A program made the position numbers and the translations under genes. This document shows, piece by piece, positions 8,585 through 17,346 of a stretch of 64,000 bases of DNA. Position 1 is the first letter of the stretch, and every line of letters begins with the position of its first letter. The stretch is from Colwellia sp. E2M01 (GTDB taxonomy: Bacteria > Pseudomonadota > Gammaproteobacteria > Enterobacterales > Alteromonadaceae), in contig NZ_JAHKPR010000029.1 in NCBI RefSeq assembly GCF_018860585.1, forward strand, positions 64,035 through 128,034. The letters run 5' to 3'. The notes beneath the pieces are model-generated. The model made no database searches and was not told the DNA's origin. It saw nothing but the letters and a program-made list of their open reading frames with translations.

Positions 8585-9505
8585 TCAATTAACTAGCCAT
8601 ACACCTTCATCGTTTAAACACATTAATTGAGTTATAACTTCTTCACCGCTTTTGAAGTAATTATTAAAGGTTAATTCAATACACTGCTTTTTGTCGTGTG
8701 AGCTTGTAGCCCCCTTAACAATAGTACCGCTGTTACCACTATCGGAGCTTTGCCAAAAAGCTTTATGTTGATCTTGACTATTAAGTAAAGAAATAACTTT
8801 ATTTTTAATAAGCAATACATCGTTAGCGGTTAAATTCTCAGCTGACTTAGAGCCAGGTTTAACAATTCCTTTAACACCGGTAAAAACGTCTAAAGGCAGA
8901 TTGATCACGCCTTTTAACAAACCTGAAACTATACCACTACTCGCATCTTCACCTATTGTTTTTGCATCATTAACGGTATTTTGAGCCCGTGTTAAATATT
9001 CAGGAATATAAGTTCTAGAAAGCTTTATTTCATTAAGGTATTGAAGTGACTGAGGACGCCACAAAGCTACTTCAGCGGTAGTATTGTTAGTTGTTTTAAC
9101 AACCTCGTCCACTCTTTGCAAAATTGCTGGCAAGTTAGCTTGCAGAATCGCTACTTGCTCCTCTATTTTAGTGATTTGTGCTAACAGTTGAGGTAATTGT
9201 GTGGAGTAATTTTTACTTTCTTCAATAACACTTTCTACAACAGGTAATGTTGCTTGTACTTGCGTTAAAATAGCCGGCGTTTGATTAGTAAGTAATAATC
9301 TCACTTTACCTACTTCAGTCCTGACTTCTGATACTTCAGTAATGATTTTTTCAATATGAGGCGTTACAGAATTAATAGTGTTGGTGGTTTTATTCACGGC
9401 ATCAATAAAAGGTGATATTTTTAATGTGAAACTAAATAAAGCGAAGGCAAAAAATGCAATAGCACCAGCTAATAAGGCTTGCGAATAAGAAAAGGTTTTT
9501 GTCAT
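8585..9505 (-). CDS. Membrane-anchored coiled-coil protein with surface-antigen-like C-terminus
   Basis: 306-aa protein I do not recognise by name. A membrane helix lies at about residues 9-30 (ALLAGAIAFFAFALFSFTL), followed by a long periplasmic coiled coil to about residue 150 with heptad-like spacing. The last 70 residues (AFWQSSDSGNSGTIV, then CIELTF and LMCLNDEGVWLVN) resemble the small beta domain of 17-kDa/RT0821-type surface antigens, with two cysteines in matching places. It starts 21 bp after the hybrid kinase gene and is very likely co-transcribed with it, suggesting it is an accessory or output of that sensor. Function unknown. Confidence 0.7.
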   Translation of the reverse strand: MTKTFSYSQALLAGAIAFFAFALFSFTLKISPFIDAVNKTTNTINSVTPHIEKIITEVSEVRTEVGKVRLLLTNQTPAILTQVQATLPVVESVIEESKNYSTQLPQLLAQITKIEEQVAILQANLPAILQRVDEVVKTTNNTTAEVALWRPQSLQYLNEIKLSRTYIPEYLTRAQNTVNDAKTIGEDASSGIVSGLLKGVINLPLDVFTGVKGIVKPGSKSAENLTANDVLLIKNKVISLLNSQDQHKAFWQSSDSGNSGTIVKGATSSHDKKQCIELTFNNYFKSGEEVITQLMCLNDEGVWLVN

Positions 9506-9526
9506 AACGTTTTTGTCCTCAAGCTA

Positions 9527-12406
9527 TTACTGCTGTTCAATTAAGTTAATTTCATCAAGTAGACAATCAGTTAACTCATTAATTAAATGGAAATTAGGGC
9601 TATTTAGAGATGACTCTTTTTTAATCAGTTGTTCTAGCTCTTTGGCAGCTTGATTAAGTTCAACAAAGCCAAACATTTGAGCGGCGCCAGCTAATTGGTG
9701 AGCGTGACGAGCAAGTGTTTTTATATCGTTATTGTCAATACAGCGCAAAATATCTTGTTTGTCTTTACTTAGGTTAACGGTGAATTCGGCGATCAAATCA
9801 GTTAAGTCGACCTCAGCTAGCTTTTCTTCAGCGGCAACACATTCAGCTGTGTCTGCTATGTCTTTGTTAGCATTAAAACACTGTGCAATGGCAGCAACAA
9901 ATTTTTTCCGTTCAATTGGTTTTTTTAAATGCCCTGTAAACCCTAAGCCTAAGTACCGACTTACTTCATGCGACATTGCATTAGCTGTTAAAGCGTAAAT
10001 AGGCTTATTACAACCCAAATCACGCAATGCTTTAAAAGCTTCAACGCCATCCATTTCTGGCATTTGTATATCCAATAGTATTAAGTCGGGCTGGTGTTCA
10101 ACACATAATTGCACCGCTTCTTTACCATTTTTAGCAACAAGAACAGTTAAGCCTAAATTAGCCAATAGTCGAGCAATTAAACGCCTGTTGTCATCATGAT
10201 CTTCTGCTAATAATACGCTACCGTTAAATAATGTATTGGCACATGCCAAAACGGGCAGCTCAGCATTATGACTATTATCTACATTTCTCTGGCAAGGTAA
10301 GGTTAGACAGAACTGACTCCCTTTACCAAGTATGCTTGTTACAACAATATTACCTGACATCAATTTAGCTAATTGTTTAGACAACGATAAACCAAGTCCT
10401 GAGCCTCCAAAACGCCTACTAATACTATTATCTGCTTGTGTGAACATTTCAAATACTTGAGATAACTGTGCTTTATCTAGACCTATGCCGGTATCAATTA
10501 CGTTAAAAGTTAATTGCTCATTTTGCCATTGAATAGCTAAAGTAACTTTGCCTTGCTCTGTAAATTTAATCGCATTATTGCACAAGTTTAATAATATTTG
10601 TTTTAACCGTAAGCTGTCTATTTCGATCCAAAAAGGTAAAGGTAAGTCATGCTCAATTGCAAAACAGAGATTTTTTTGCTGTGCTTGCGCTTTAAATGTA
10701 TAGGATAAATCTTGAATCAAATCGCCTAAATCGAGTGTCTGTGTTTCTAATTCAAATTTATTCGCTTCAATTCGACTTAAATCTAAAATATCATTGATAA
10801 GTTCAAGTAAATGTAAGCTATTACCATGAATTACTTGCACATCTTCTTTTACTTTACTTTTATCGACATCATCATAAATTAGTGCTTCAGCATGGCCTAC
10901 AATTGCAGTTAATGGGGTTCTAATTTCATGACTCATATTTGCCAAAAATTGATTTTTAACCTGATCCGCTTTCTCTAATTCTTTTGTTAAATTTTCAAGT
11001 TCACGCGTACGTTGTTTTACACGAAGTTCTAATTCTTTTGTTAAGCGTTTTTCAAGATGACGACGATAGATATAGAATACAACACCAAGAATGAGTACTA
11101 GGGTTAATATAATAACATTACGTTGCTGCGCAATTTTTACAGACTGTAGTTTTTCTAATTCTTGACGCTGCTCTAAATCAACTATTTTTTGATTCAGTTG
11201 TTCTGATTCAAACTCAGCTAATTTATCATTTAAGGTGTTATTAGCGATAAGCAAATGCTTTTTTTCATATTGCTGTTGTTCTTTTAATGCTTTAATAAAT
11301 TGCTGATTACCGGCATTGATTAATGCCGAAATAGCTAAATTTTCTGTTATTAATCGTTGATAATCAATTTTTTCTCCAACATCAGTAGAACGCTGAATAT
11401 ATTGTTCTGCTTGTACTAAGTCACCCGCATAAAATTTTGCCTTAGCTAAGCTTTGTAAACTGCCGGCGTAAGCTTTTTGATGTCCAACTTGGTCACTAAT
11501 GATTAAGGCTTTTTGGCCATAATAAATAGCTTGTTCAACATCAAAAATATCATTAGATAATTCTGACATATTATGTAGCTGGGAAGCGATATCATGCTTA
11601 TAATCATGTTTTTCAAAATAACTTAGCGCCGCTAATATATTTTCTTTTGCTAAAGCAAACTGTCCGGAGTGTTTATAAGCAATACCGATATCAGCTCTTG
11701 CAGTAGCAATGCCATGTTCATTATTTAGCTGCTGACGCTTTTGTATTACCACTTTTAAAATATCAATAGCGCTATCAAAACGTCGTAAGCTAATGTGCAG
11801 CGCAGCGATATTGTATCGCACATCTATTTTATCACCCTCAGTGCCATATTTTGCATATAAAGGCTCTGCAAGTTCATAATTAGCTAAAGCTAGATTCGGT
11901 TGTCCTAAAGAGGTATAGACCAATGCGATGTTATTTAACAAGTTAGCCTGTTCGATAGCAAATTTATTAATACTATTAGCTTGATTAGCCACGTAATAAG
12001 CAAGTGATGCTTGATAAGGCTTTAACGCTTTTTTTAATTCGCCTTGATAATAAAATAATATGCCGAGAAAGTGATTAATTTGTGCCACCAGCAATAAATC
12101 TTTGTTTTTATCTGCCAAAGCTCTTGCTTGCATAGCAATATCAACCGCTTGGTTATATCGATGACTAGCAAATAACACCTTACTTTTTTTCAGTAATATT
12201 TTGGCTTTATCGCTACCTTTATATTGTTTTGATTTTAGTAATAGTGATAAATCGTCGAGTGCTTTTTGTTTGTCAACTTGTTCACTTATTTCAGTAAGTT
12301 GTTGTTCAAGTCCATTTTCTTGAGCCCACACGCTACTGCTAACACTTAATCCCCCAAGTGTTACTATAAAAAATAGCGGTAATAAAAGTGGTAGACGTTG
12401 CAACAT
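9527..12406 (-). CDS. Hybrid sensor histidine kinase with N-terminal TPR domain, receiver and HPt
   Basis: 959 aa. A signal sequence is followed by tetratricopeptide-like helices over about residues 30-420 (for example LALANYELAEPLYAKYG and GIAYKHSGQFALAKENIL), probably periplasmic. Then come a membrane helix at about 425-445, a coiled coil, HisKA with H493 in NMSHEIRTP, HATPase_c (DTGIGLD, GGSGLGLSL), a receiver with D779 in LLDIQMPEMDG, and an HPt domain with H903 in HQLAGAAQMFG. All phosphorelay residues are present, so it could carry phosphate internally to HPt. No DNA-binding response regulator lies beside it; the partner must be elsewhere. The ligand is unknown. Confidence 0.9.
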   Translation of the reverse strand: MLQRLPLLLPLFFIVTLGGLSVSSSVWAQENGLEQQLTEISEQVDKQKALDDLSLLLKSKQYKGSDKAKILLKKSKVLFASHRYNQAVDIAMQARALADKNKDLLLVAQINHFLGILFYYQGELKKALKPYQASLAYYVANQANSINKFAIEQANLLNNIALVYTSLGQPNLALANYELAEPLYAKYGTEGDKIDVRYNIAALHISLRRFDSAIDILKVVIQKRQQLNNEHGIATARADIGIAYKHSGQFALAKENILAALSYFEKHDYKHDIASQLHNMSELSNDIFDVEQAIYYGQKALIISDQVGHQKAYAGSLQSLAKAKFYAGDLVQAEQYIQRSTDVGEKIDYQRLITENLAISALINAGNQQFIKALKEQQQYEKKHLLIANNTLNDKLAEFESEQLNQKIVDLEQRQELEKLQSVKIAQQRNVIILTLVLILGVVFYIYRRHLEKRLTKELELRVKQRTRELENLTKELEKADQVKNQFLANMSHEIRTPLTAIVGHAEALIYDDVDKSKVKEDVQVIHGNSLHLLELINDILDLSRIEANKFELETQTLDLGDLIQDLSYTFKAQAQQKNLCFAIEHDLPLPFWIEIDSLRLKQILLNLCNNAIKFTEQGKVTLAIQWQNEQLTFNVIDTGIGLDKAQLSQVFEMFTQADNSISRRFGGSGLGLSLSKQLAKLMSGNIVVTSILGKGSQFCLTLPCQRNVDNSHNAELPVLACANTLFNGSVLLAEDHDDNRRLIARLLANLGLTVLVAKNGKEAVQLCVEHQPDLILLDIQMPEMDGVEAFKALRDLGCNKPIYALTANAMSHEVSRYLGLGFTGHLKKPIERKKFVAAIAQCFNANKDIADTAECVAAEEKLAEVDLTDLIAEFTVNLSKDKQDILRCIDNNDIKTLARHAHQLAGAAQMFGFVELNQAAKELEQLIKKESSLNSPNFHLINELTDCLLDEINLIEQQ

Positions 12407-12976
12407 GTCGTTAATTATGGCTCTTTATCGCGCTTGCTTCACTGCTTTCATACAGATGTGATAGCTTACTTAATCGTTGTTGTTGATTCACTGTGGCTAA
12501 TTTACATTAAGCGCATTTATTTATAACATTAATTGTTATTAAAAAATATATAAAGCGCATATAAACAAACAAGGGCTTAGCTGATTATTCAGTTACTATA
12601 TTGTCTAATAATTAATACTTTACACCCATGAAGCCATTGCCTACAGTTCTGCTTGGATTAGTTTAAAGGTCTTTTTATATAGCAACCCTGCCACGCGTTT
12701 AATTTTATTCAAGAGTAACTTTATCAGTAAAGTTCGACTATTTATTACTTTTAGTAATCCCTAAAAAGCACGACTAAAATCAACAATGAAATATGTAGCA
12801 GCTGACAATAATTTCTCCTAACGCACACTATTAGGTATTTTATTTTAATCGTTTTGTTCGCTTTTAATAAAAGGTTTAAATTGAGTGGGTTAACCTTGAT
12901 ATAAGCAACCGTGAAATCGTTGGGTATACGCCATTGAATACGCTATAATAATGAAAATTTTTTCTATGGTATTCCC
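12407..12976. other. Divergent intergenic region, kinase / cvfB
   Basis: 570 bp without a plausible gene. It holds a small hairpin (AACTTTA-TCAG-TAAAGTT, 12717-12734) and, just before cvfB, a perfect TATAAT at 12944-12949 with a weak -35 TTGGGT 18 bp upstream (12920-12925). That pair would start transcription about 20 bp before the cvfB ATG. Otherwise AT-rich and featureless. Confidence 0.45.
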
Positions 12977-13879
12977 ATGACTGAGCGACAAAATACTGTG
13001 CAAACTCCCAAGCAAGACTCGGAGCAAAAACCTATGCAAGCAACTACGCACGCACAAATTGGTAAGTTTAATAACCTCAATGTAATTGCCTTAATGGACA
13101 ATGGCGCTTATTTAAATGCAGGTGAGTTAGGTGAAATATTATTACCTAAAAGGTATTTGCCAGAGGCTTGTAAAATTGGTGACTTACTTAAAATCTTTCT
13201 TTATGTTGATTCTGCCGATCGTCTTATTGCCACAACCACCACGCCGCTTGCACAAGTAGGTGAATTTGTATCGTTAAAAGTTGTGCAAGTAAATAAAATG
13301 GGTGCATTTCTTGATTGGGGCTTACCTAAAGATTTACTGGTTCCATATAATCAACAACATACTGAAATGGAAGTTGGTAAATATTACTTAGTGCGTGTTT
13401 TTCTTGATCAAAGTACAGACCGTATTGCTGCTTCTAGCAAGCTTGATAAATTTATTGATATTTGGCCTGCTGATTACCAAACCGGTGATAAGGTTAATTT
13501 GATTATCGGAGGCAAAACAGATTTAGGTTACAAAGCCATTATTAATGATTTGCACTGGGGCCTATTATACGACAATGAGATCTTTCAACATTTACGTATT
13601 GGTAAGCAAATTCCAGGTTATATCAAACAAGTACGTGAAGATGGCCGTATTGATCTTATTTTATCGCGTGGCAGTAAAAATAAAGTAAATGATTTTTCTG
13701 AAAAACTATTAGCACACATTGCTGACCGAGGTGGTATTACACCATTAAATGATAAAAGCGCCCCTGAGTTAATACAAAGAACATTAGGCGTAAGTAAAAA
13801 AACCTTTAAAGCGACAGTAGGCAACTTACTTAAAAAAGGCAAAGTTGTTTTAGTAAAAGAAGGTATTAAACTAGTTTAA
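12977..13879 (+). CDS. cvfB: CvfB/YitL-family S1 RNA-binding protein
   Basis: 300-aa cytoplasmic protein built of S1-like RNA-binding modules and a C-terminal winged helix. Visible repeats of the S1 pattern include VVQVNKMGAFLDWGLPKDLLVP and IKQVREDGRIDLIL. The C-terminus (LLKKGKVVLVKEGIKLV) is characteristic of CvfB. In Staphylococcus CvfB affects virulence gene expression; in gammaproteobacteria its role is poorly defined. About 20 residues precede the conserved region, and an internal ATG (MQATTHAQ) is an alternative start, since no strong Shine-Dalgarno is seen at 12977. It stands alone between a promoter-like TATAAT and a strong terminator. Confidence 0.85.
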   Translation: MTERQNTVQTPKQDSEQKPMQATTHAQIGKFNNLNVIALMDNGAYLNAGELGEILLPKRYLPEACKIGDLLKIFLYVDSADRLIATTTTPLAQVGEFVSLKVVQVNKMGAFLDWGLPKDLLVPYNQQHTEMEVGKYYLVRVFLDQSTDRIAASSKLDKFIDIWPADYQTGDKVNLIIGGKTDLGYKAIINDLHWGLLYDNEIFQHLRIGKQIPGYIKQVREDGRIDLILSRGSKNKVNDFSEKLLAHIADRGGITPLNDKSAPELIQRTLGVSKKTFKATVGNLLKKGKVVLVKEGIKLV

Positions 13880-13983
13880 GAACAATACGTAACGCTTGTG
13901 GTTTAGCAACATTAACCGAAGGCCTAATGTAAAGCACTAAGCTGACTTATGTAGACAATTGCTTTTAAGAGCATACTTATTAA

Positions 13984-14028
13984 AAAAGGGGCTGTAACAA
14001 TGTTACAACCCCTTTTTATTTTTTGTTA
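13984..14028. terminator. Bidirectional intrinsic terminator
   Basis: GGGGCTGTAACA and TGTTACAACCCC form a near-perfect stem flanked by A-run and T-run, so it can end both cvfB (plus) and the TonB receptor gene (minus), which converge here. Confidence 0.88.
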
Positions 14029-14130
14029 TTTAACCTGATCTCGGTTTAATAAATCTTAAAACGAGAACAAGTTATTTAAACGAGAACCTACTTTTATCAA
14101 GGATAACTTGCAGATAAAAGTGACTTCAAA

Positions 14131-16566
14131 TTAAAAGCTACCACGAACACCAATACTAAAACTACGAGCTGGCAAAGGTGCTACATCTTTTAGGAAAGAA
14201 GTATGAACTCTTGCATCTACATTTGCTAAGTTCTGCCCTTTAACAAATACAATTAAATCATCACCAAAACCATCAATATAATAATTAAAGTGTGCATCAA
14301 TCATGGTGTAGCTATCTGTGCTGGTTTCTAATTCTGCAGTATCATCTTGCTCAAAATAATTAGTAAAGCTTAATTCTGCATCAAATGACTCTGCTTGATA
14401 ATCAAAAATAGCACCAAGACGTAATGGCGGAATACGCGGTAAATTATCATTACCGCCAGTATTAACTAGTTGCGCGCGAATATAATCTGAAAATATAGAA
14501 GCAGTAAAGCCAGATGTTACTTGATAAATAAACTCTGCTTCACCACCATACATTGCAACATCTTCTTGTTGATAAATATAGATAGGTAAAGCACCATCGT
14601 GTTCAGTCGTGTCAATATGATCGCCATGATAAAATAAACCACTATTATTCTGGTAGTAGTAATCATCTATACGGTTATAAAAGGCACTTAATACATAGCC
14701 AAAGTCACCATCGAATTTACGGAAAGTTAAGTCAAAGTTTAATGACGTTTCAACCGTTGCTGCTTCTTCTGGACTCTCTATGTGTACTTCACCATTTTCT
14801 TGATGTAGAGCAAAACCTGCACCTACCTCAAAAGTACTAGTACCTATGTGTGGACCAAATGAAAATAACTCACTTGCAGCAGGTGCTCGTTGTGAATAGG
14901 ATAATGATAAACCAATATTATAGCCCTCTTGATAATCCCAAACTAAACCCGCCGAAGTGCTAATAGGGGTAAAGTCTTGCGTACCAAATTCAGCTAGTAG
15001 TTGATTATCTTCAAAGCCTACTACACTGTCTTCTACCTCTATTGTGACTTGTTCTAATCTGGCTCCTAATTGCAATAATACAGAACCAAAATGTTTTTCT
15101 TCTAGCCAAGCAAGCGCCAACATTGATGACTCAGATGGTGGTGTAAAAGCTTCTTCACCCTCCGCTGCAAAGTCTGAGTTTTTATAATGAATTGTCCACG
15201 CACCTTTCCAATCAAAATAACTTTGATGGTATAAATCAAAACGCGCTTCAGTACTTTCATTTGTAAAGATAGTACCTGTTAAACCAGCTTCTATTTCTTC
15301 ATGTTGGTAATCACTATACGCGAGTTTACCTGCGACTTTAGTAATAAAGCCTTGGTCAAAATTATATTCACCTAACATCTGCCATCGATCTTGATTCATA
15401 TTCGCATAAACATCAATTTCTTCTTCGCCTTCCTCAGCATGATCGTGGTCATGATCGTGATCGTGTCCTGCATGGCTATGGCCTGGTATGCCATATTCGC
15501 GGTTCATAAAGCCATAAGAAAGCCCTACAAAACCATTATCTAGCAGGTAACTTGCACCAAATGTTGCACCATTACTTGTCGACGCACTATTATCTAAGTA
15601 ATAATCACCCGATTCATCATGATCTTCTTCATCAGTTTCAGATTCTACTTCTGCAGGTCCAGCAAGTTTGTAATCATCAGATTCACGCCAGTAACCATCA
15701 ACATGAAAAGCGATATATTCAGTGCCGGTTTGAATATTTACCGACGCCTGCTTTTCTTTAGCAACATCGTTATATTGTAGTAAGTAGTCGACTTCATCAT
15801 CACTACTTGTTGGTACGCGACCATCAACAACATTAACCACACCGCCGATAGCACCACTACCATAAAATAAAGTCGCTGGGCCTCTTAATACTTCAATTTG
15901 AGTTGCTGTTGTAGTTTCTGCGGCAACAATATGATCAGGTCCAACGCGTGATGCATCACCTACGTCTAAACCATTTTGCGTAATCAGTACTCTAGGGCCG
16001 TCTAATCCTCGAATAATAGGAGTACTTGCTACAGGGCCGTAATAGCTTGTGTTTATACCTACTTCATTTTTTAACGTTTCACCAAGCGTCGCTGCTTGTT
16101 TCATTTTCAATTCATCAGCACTTACTACGTTAATAGGTAACGCTGATTCAATTGATGAAGCATGTAATGGAGTAGCATAAACATCTACGACTTCCATTAC
16201 GGTTTTAGTCAGTACCACGTTTACCTTGCTGACTTCGTCTGCTGTTACGGTAACCATTTGGTTTTGATGGCTATATTTCTTTGAACTAATATGCAACTCT
16301 ACTGTGCCTTCTTTGACATCAGTTAAGCTAAATTCACCCTTAGCATTAGTGAATATTTTCTGTGAGTCGTGACCTATTTGAATTGCAGCATTATCAATAG
16401 GTTGTCCCTGCGTGTTAAGCACAACCCCAGATATTTCTTGAGCTAGAGTGCTCGCGGTAAAAGGTAACATAAGAGCAAGCGCTAAAGGGGCTTTAGCGTG
16501 GGTAATTTTATTAATCATATATTTAATTTGAGCATTACTGCCCTGTTGTTTTTTAGTGAAAGACAT
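14131..16566 (-). CDS. TonB-dependent outer-membrane receptor, probable zinc receptor (ZnuD-like)
   Basis: Outer-membrane active transporter of about 811 aa. Order: signal peptide ending near STLAQ, a carboxypeptidase-regulatory-like beta domain (EISGVVLNTQGQPIDNAAIQ), plug domain (SALPINVVSADELKMKQAATLGE, here split by residue runs: ETLKNEVGINTSYYGP and RGPATLFYGSGAIGG), then a beta-barrel ending in F. An external loop has alternating His-Asp (HDHDHDHDH, plus-strand 15430-15485) and acidic stretches, typical of ZnuD-type zinc receptors. The nearby Zur box supports zinc. An upstream ATG (16602) exists, but ATG 16566 has a TTGGAAA Shine-Dalgarno; ATG 16518 would also leave a signal peptide. 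Nickel or cobalt import is less likely. Confidence 0.88.
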   Translation of the reverse strand: MSFTKKQQGSNAQIKYMINKITHAKAPLALALMLPFTASTLAQEISGVVLNTQGQPIDNAAIQIGHDSQKIFTNAKGEFSLTDVKEGTVELHISSKKYSHQNQMVTVTADEVSKVNVVLTKTVMEVVDVYATPLHASSIESALPINVVSADELKMKQAATLGETLKNEVGINTSYYGPVASTPIIRGLDGPRVLITQNGLDVGDASRVGPDHIVAAETTTATQIEVLRGPATLFYGSGAIGGVVNVVDGRVPTSSDDEVDYLLQYNDVAKEKQASVNIQTGTEYIAFHVDGYWRESDDYKLAGPAEVESETDEEDHDESGDYYLDNSASTSNGATFGASYLLDNGFVGLSYGFMNREYGIPGHSHAGHDHDHDHDHAEEGEEEIDVYANMNQDRWQMLGEYNFDQGFITKVAGKLAYSDYQHEEIEAGLTGTIFTNESTEARFDLYHQSYFDWKGAWTIHYKNSDFAAEGEEAFTPPSESSMLALAWLEEKHFGSVLLQLGARLEQVTIEVEDSVVGFEDNQLLAEFGTQDFTPISTSAGLVWDYQEGYNIGLSLSYSQRAPAASELFSFGPHIGTSTFEVGAGFALHQENGEVHIESPEEAATVETSLNFDLTFRKFDGDFGYVLSAFYNRIDDYYYQNNSGLFYHGDHIDTTEHDGALPIYIYQQEDVAMYGGEAEFIYQVTSGFTASIFSDYIRAQLVNTGGNDNLPRIPPLRLGAIFDYQAESFDAELSFTNYFEQDDTAELETSTDSYTMIDAHFNYYIDGFGDDLIVFVKGQNLANVDARVHTSFLKDVAPLPARSFSIGVRGSF

Positions 16567-16668
16567 AACAATTTTCCAACAATATTCTACTGTAAGTTGC
16601 ACTCAAAAAAGTTGATCACAAACTAGTAAATTAGACCTCAGCTAAATAAATCTAACAATATAATAAAA

Positions 16669-16690
16669 CGCCTAAACCCAGGGTTAGGCG
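16669..16690 (-). terminator. Hairpin between small CxxC gene and TonB receptor
   Basis: CGCCTAA (16669-16675) pairs with TTAGGCG (16684-16690), loop 8 nt, and on the minus strand it is followed by TTTTATTATATT. It could terminate or attenuate transcription between the small exported protein gene and the receptor gene, lowering or separating receptor expression. Confidence 0.5.
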
Positions 16691-16746
16691 CTAAATATCA
16701 GTTCGAAATCTATTACTGTAAGCTCTAACGGTAACAAGATAATTTT

Positions 16747-17043
16747 TTAATATGAGGGAAATACTGGTGGCGCCCTTAAATTAGGAAGCAGGTAGTTCGA
16801 AGCAATTAAAGGGTTAACTGGTGTTTTAGTGTTAATCCAACTAATAATACCCACCGGCTTTACACTAAGCTCAATGGTACCCGACGAATCATCTAAGTTT
16901 TGTTGACAAAAGTGACAATCATGCTGCGCTTCTGGTAAAGGCTCTGACTTAGCTTGCGTATAATGCTCACTGTGCGCGAACAAAGTAATACAAAAAAGCA
17001 AAAGCATAAATACGCTTTGTATTTTTTGTCGGTTTTTAAACAT
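16747..17043 (-). CDS. Small exported protein with HDCHFC motif, Zur-box controlled
   Basis: About 98 aa. A hydrophobic signal (SVFMLLLFCITLFA) is followed by a soluble region with H-D-C-H-F-C, a compact set of potential metal ligands, and a C-terminal RAPPVFPSY. No enzyme fold is recognised. The frame is open from a GTG at 17067, but that start would sit almost on the Zur box; ATG 17043 leaves room for a leader and gives a cleaner signal peptide. It precedes the ZnuD-like receptor gene by 180 bp on the same strand. A role as periplasmic or outer-membrane metal-handling partner is inferred from context only. Confidence 0.65.
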   Translation of the reverse strand: MFKNRQKIQSVFMLLLFCITLFAHSEHYTQAKSEPLPEAQHDCHFCQQNLDDSSGTIELSVKPVGIISWINTKTPVNPLIASNYLLPNLRAPPVFPSY

Positions 17044-17075
17044 AGTTAGAATAAATCGGCATGCCACAAGTGAAT

Positions 17076-17097
17076 TGATGTTATGTTATAACATTTA
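17076..17097. promoter_or_regulatory. Zur box
   Basis: ATGTTATGTTATAACAT at 17078-17094 differs at one position from the core of the gammaproteobacterial Zur consensus (ATGTTATANTATAACAT). It lies 35 bp upstream of the small CxxC protein start (17043) and contains a TATAAC that could be the -10 element, so Zur with zinc would block RNA polymerase. This is the direct evidence that the locus answers to zinc. It is about 250 bp from the divergent TraF-like gene, whose control is less likely. Confidence 0.8.
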
Positions 17098-17346
17098 CTT
17101 GTTTGCATCAATCATTAGCTTAGCACCTTGCTATGACTTCTTTGAATTGTAATAAACAAAAAGTACAATTTATGAGCTAACAATACCTTCAGCCTAAATC
17201 CAATGTTCGGCCTATACTGATAAGTTGTAGCACGCCTGAGGTCGGATCTCATCTTGATAAATGAAAAAACGCCTTAAAAAACTGAACGTTTGTACAGAAT
17301 ATTATGTTACTATTTGTTACATCTCATTAGTATTAAAGGATAACTT

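Noticed and set aside
15552..15761. His-rich plus-strand reading frame opposite the TonB receptor
   Set aside because: Its histidines are the complement of repeated acidic codons (GAT/GAA) in the receptor gene; a shadow frame.
17296..17330. Second Zur-like site before the TraF-like gene (ATGTTACTATTTGTTACAT)
   Set aside because: It is mainly a direct repeat of GTTAC and lacks the TATAACAT half-site.
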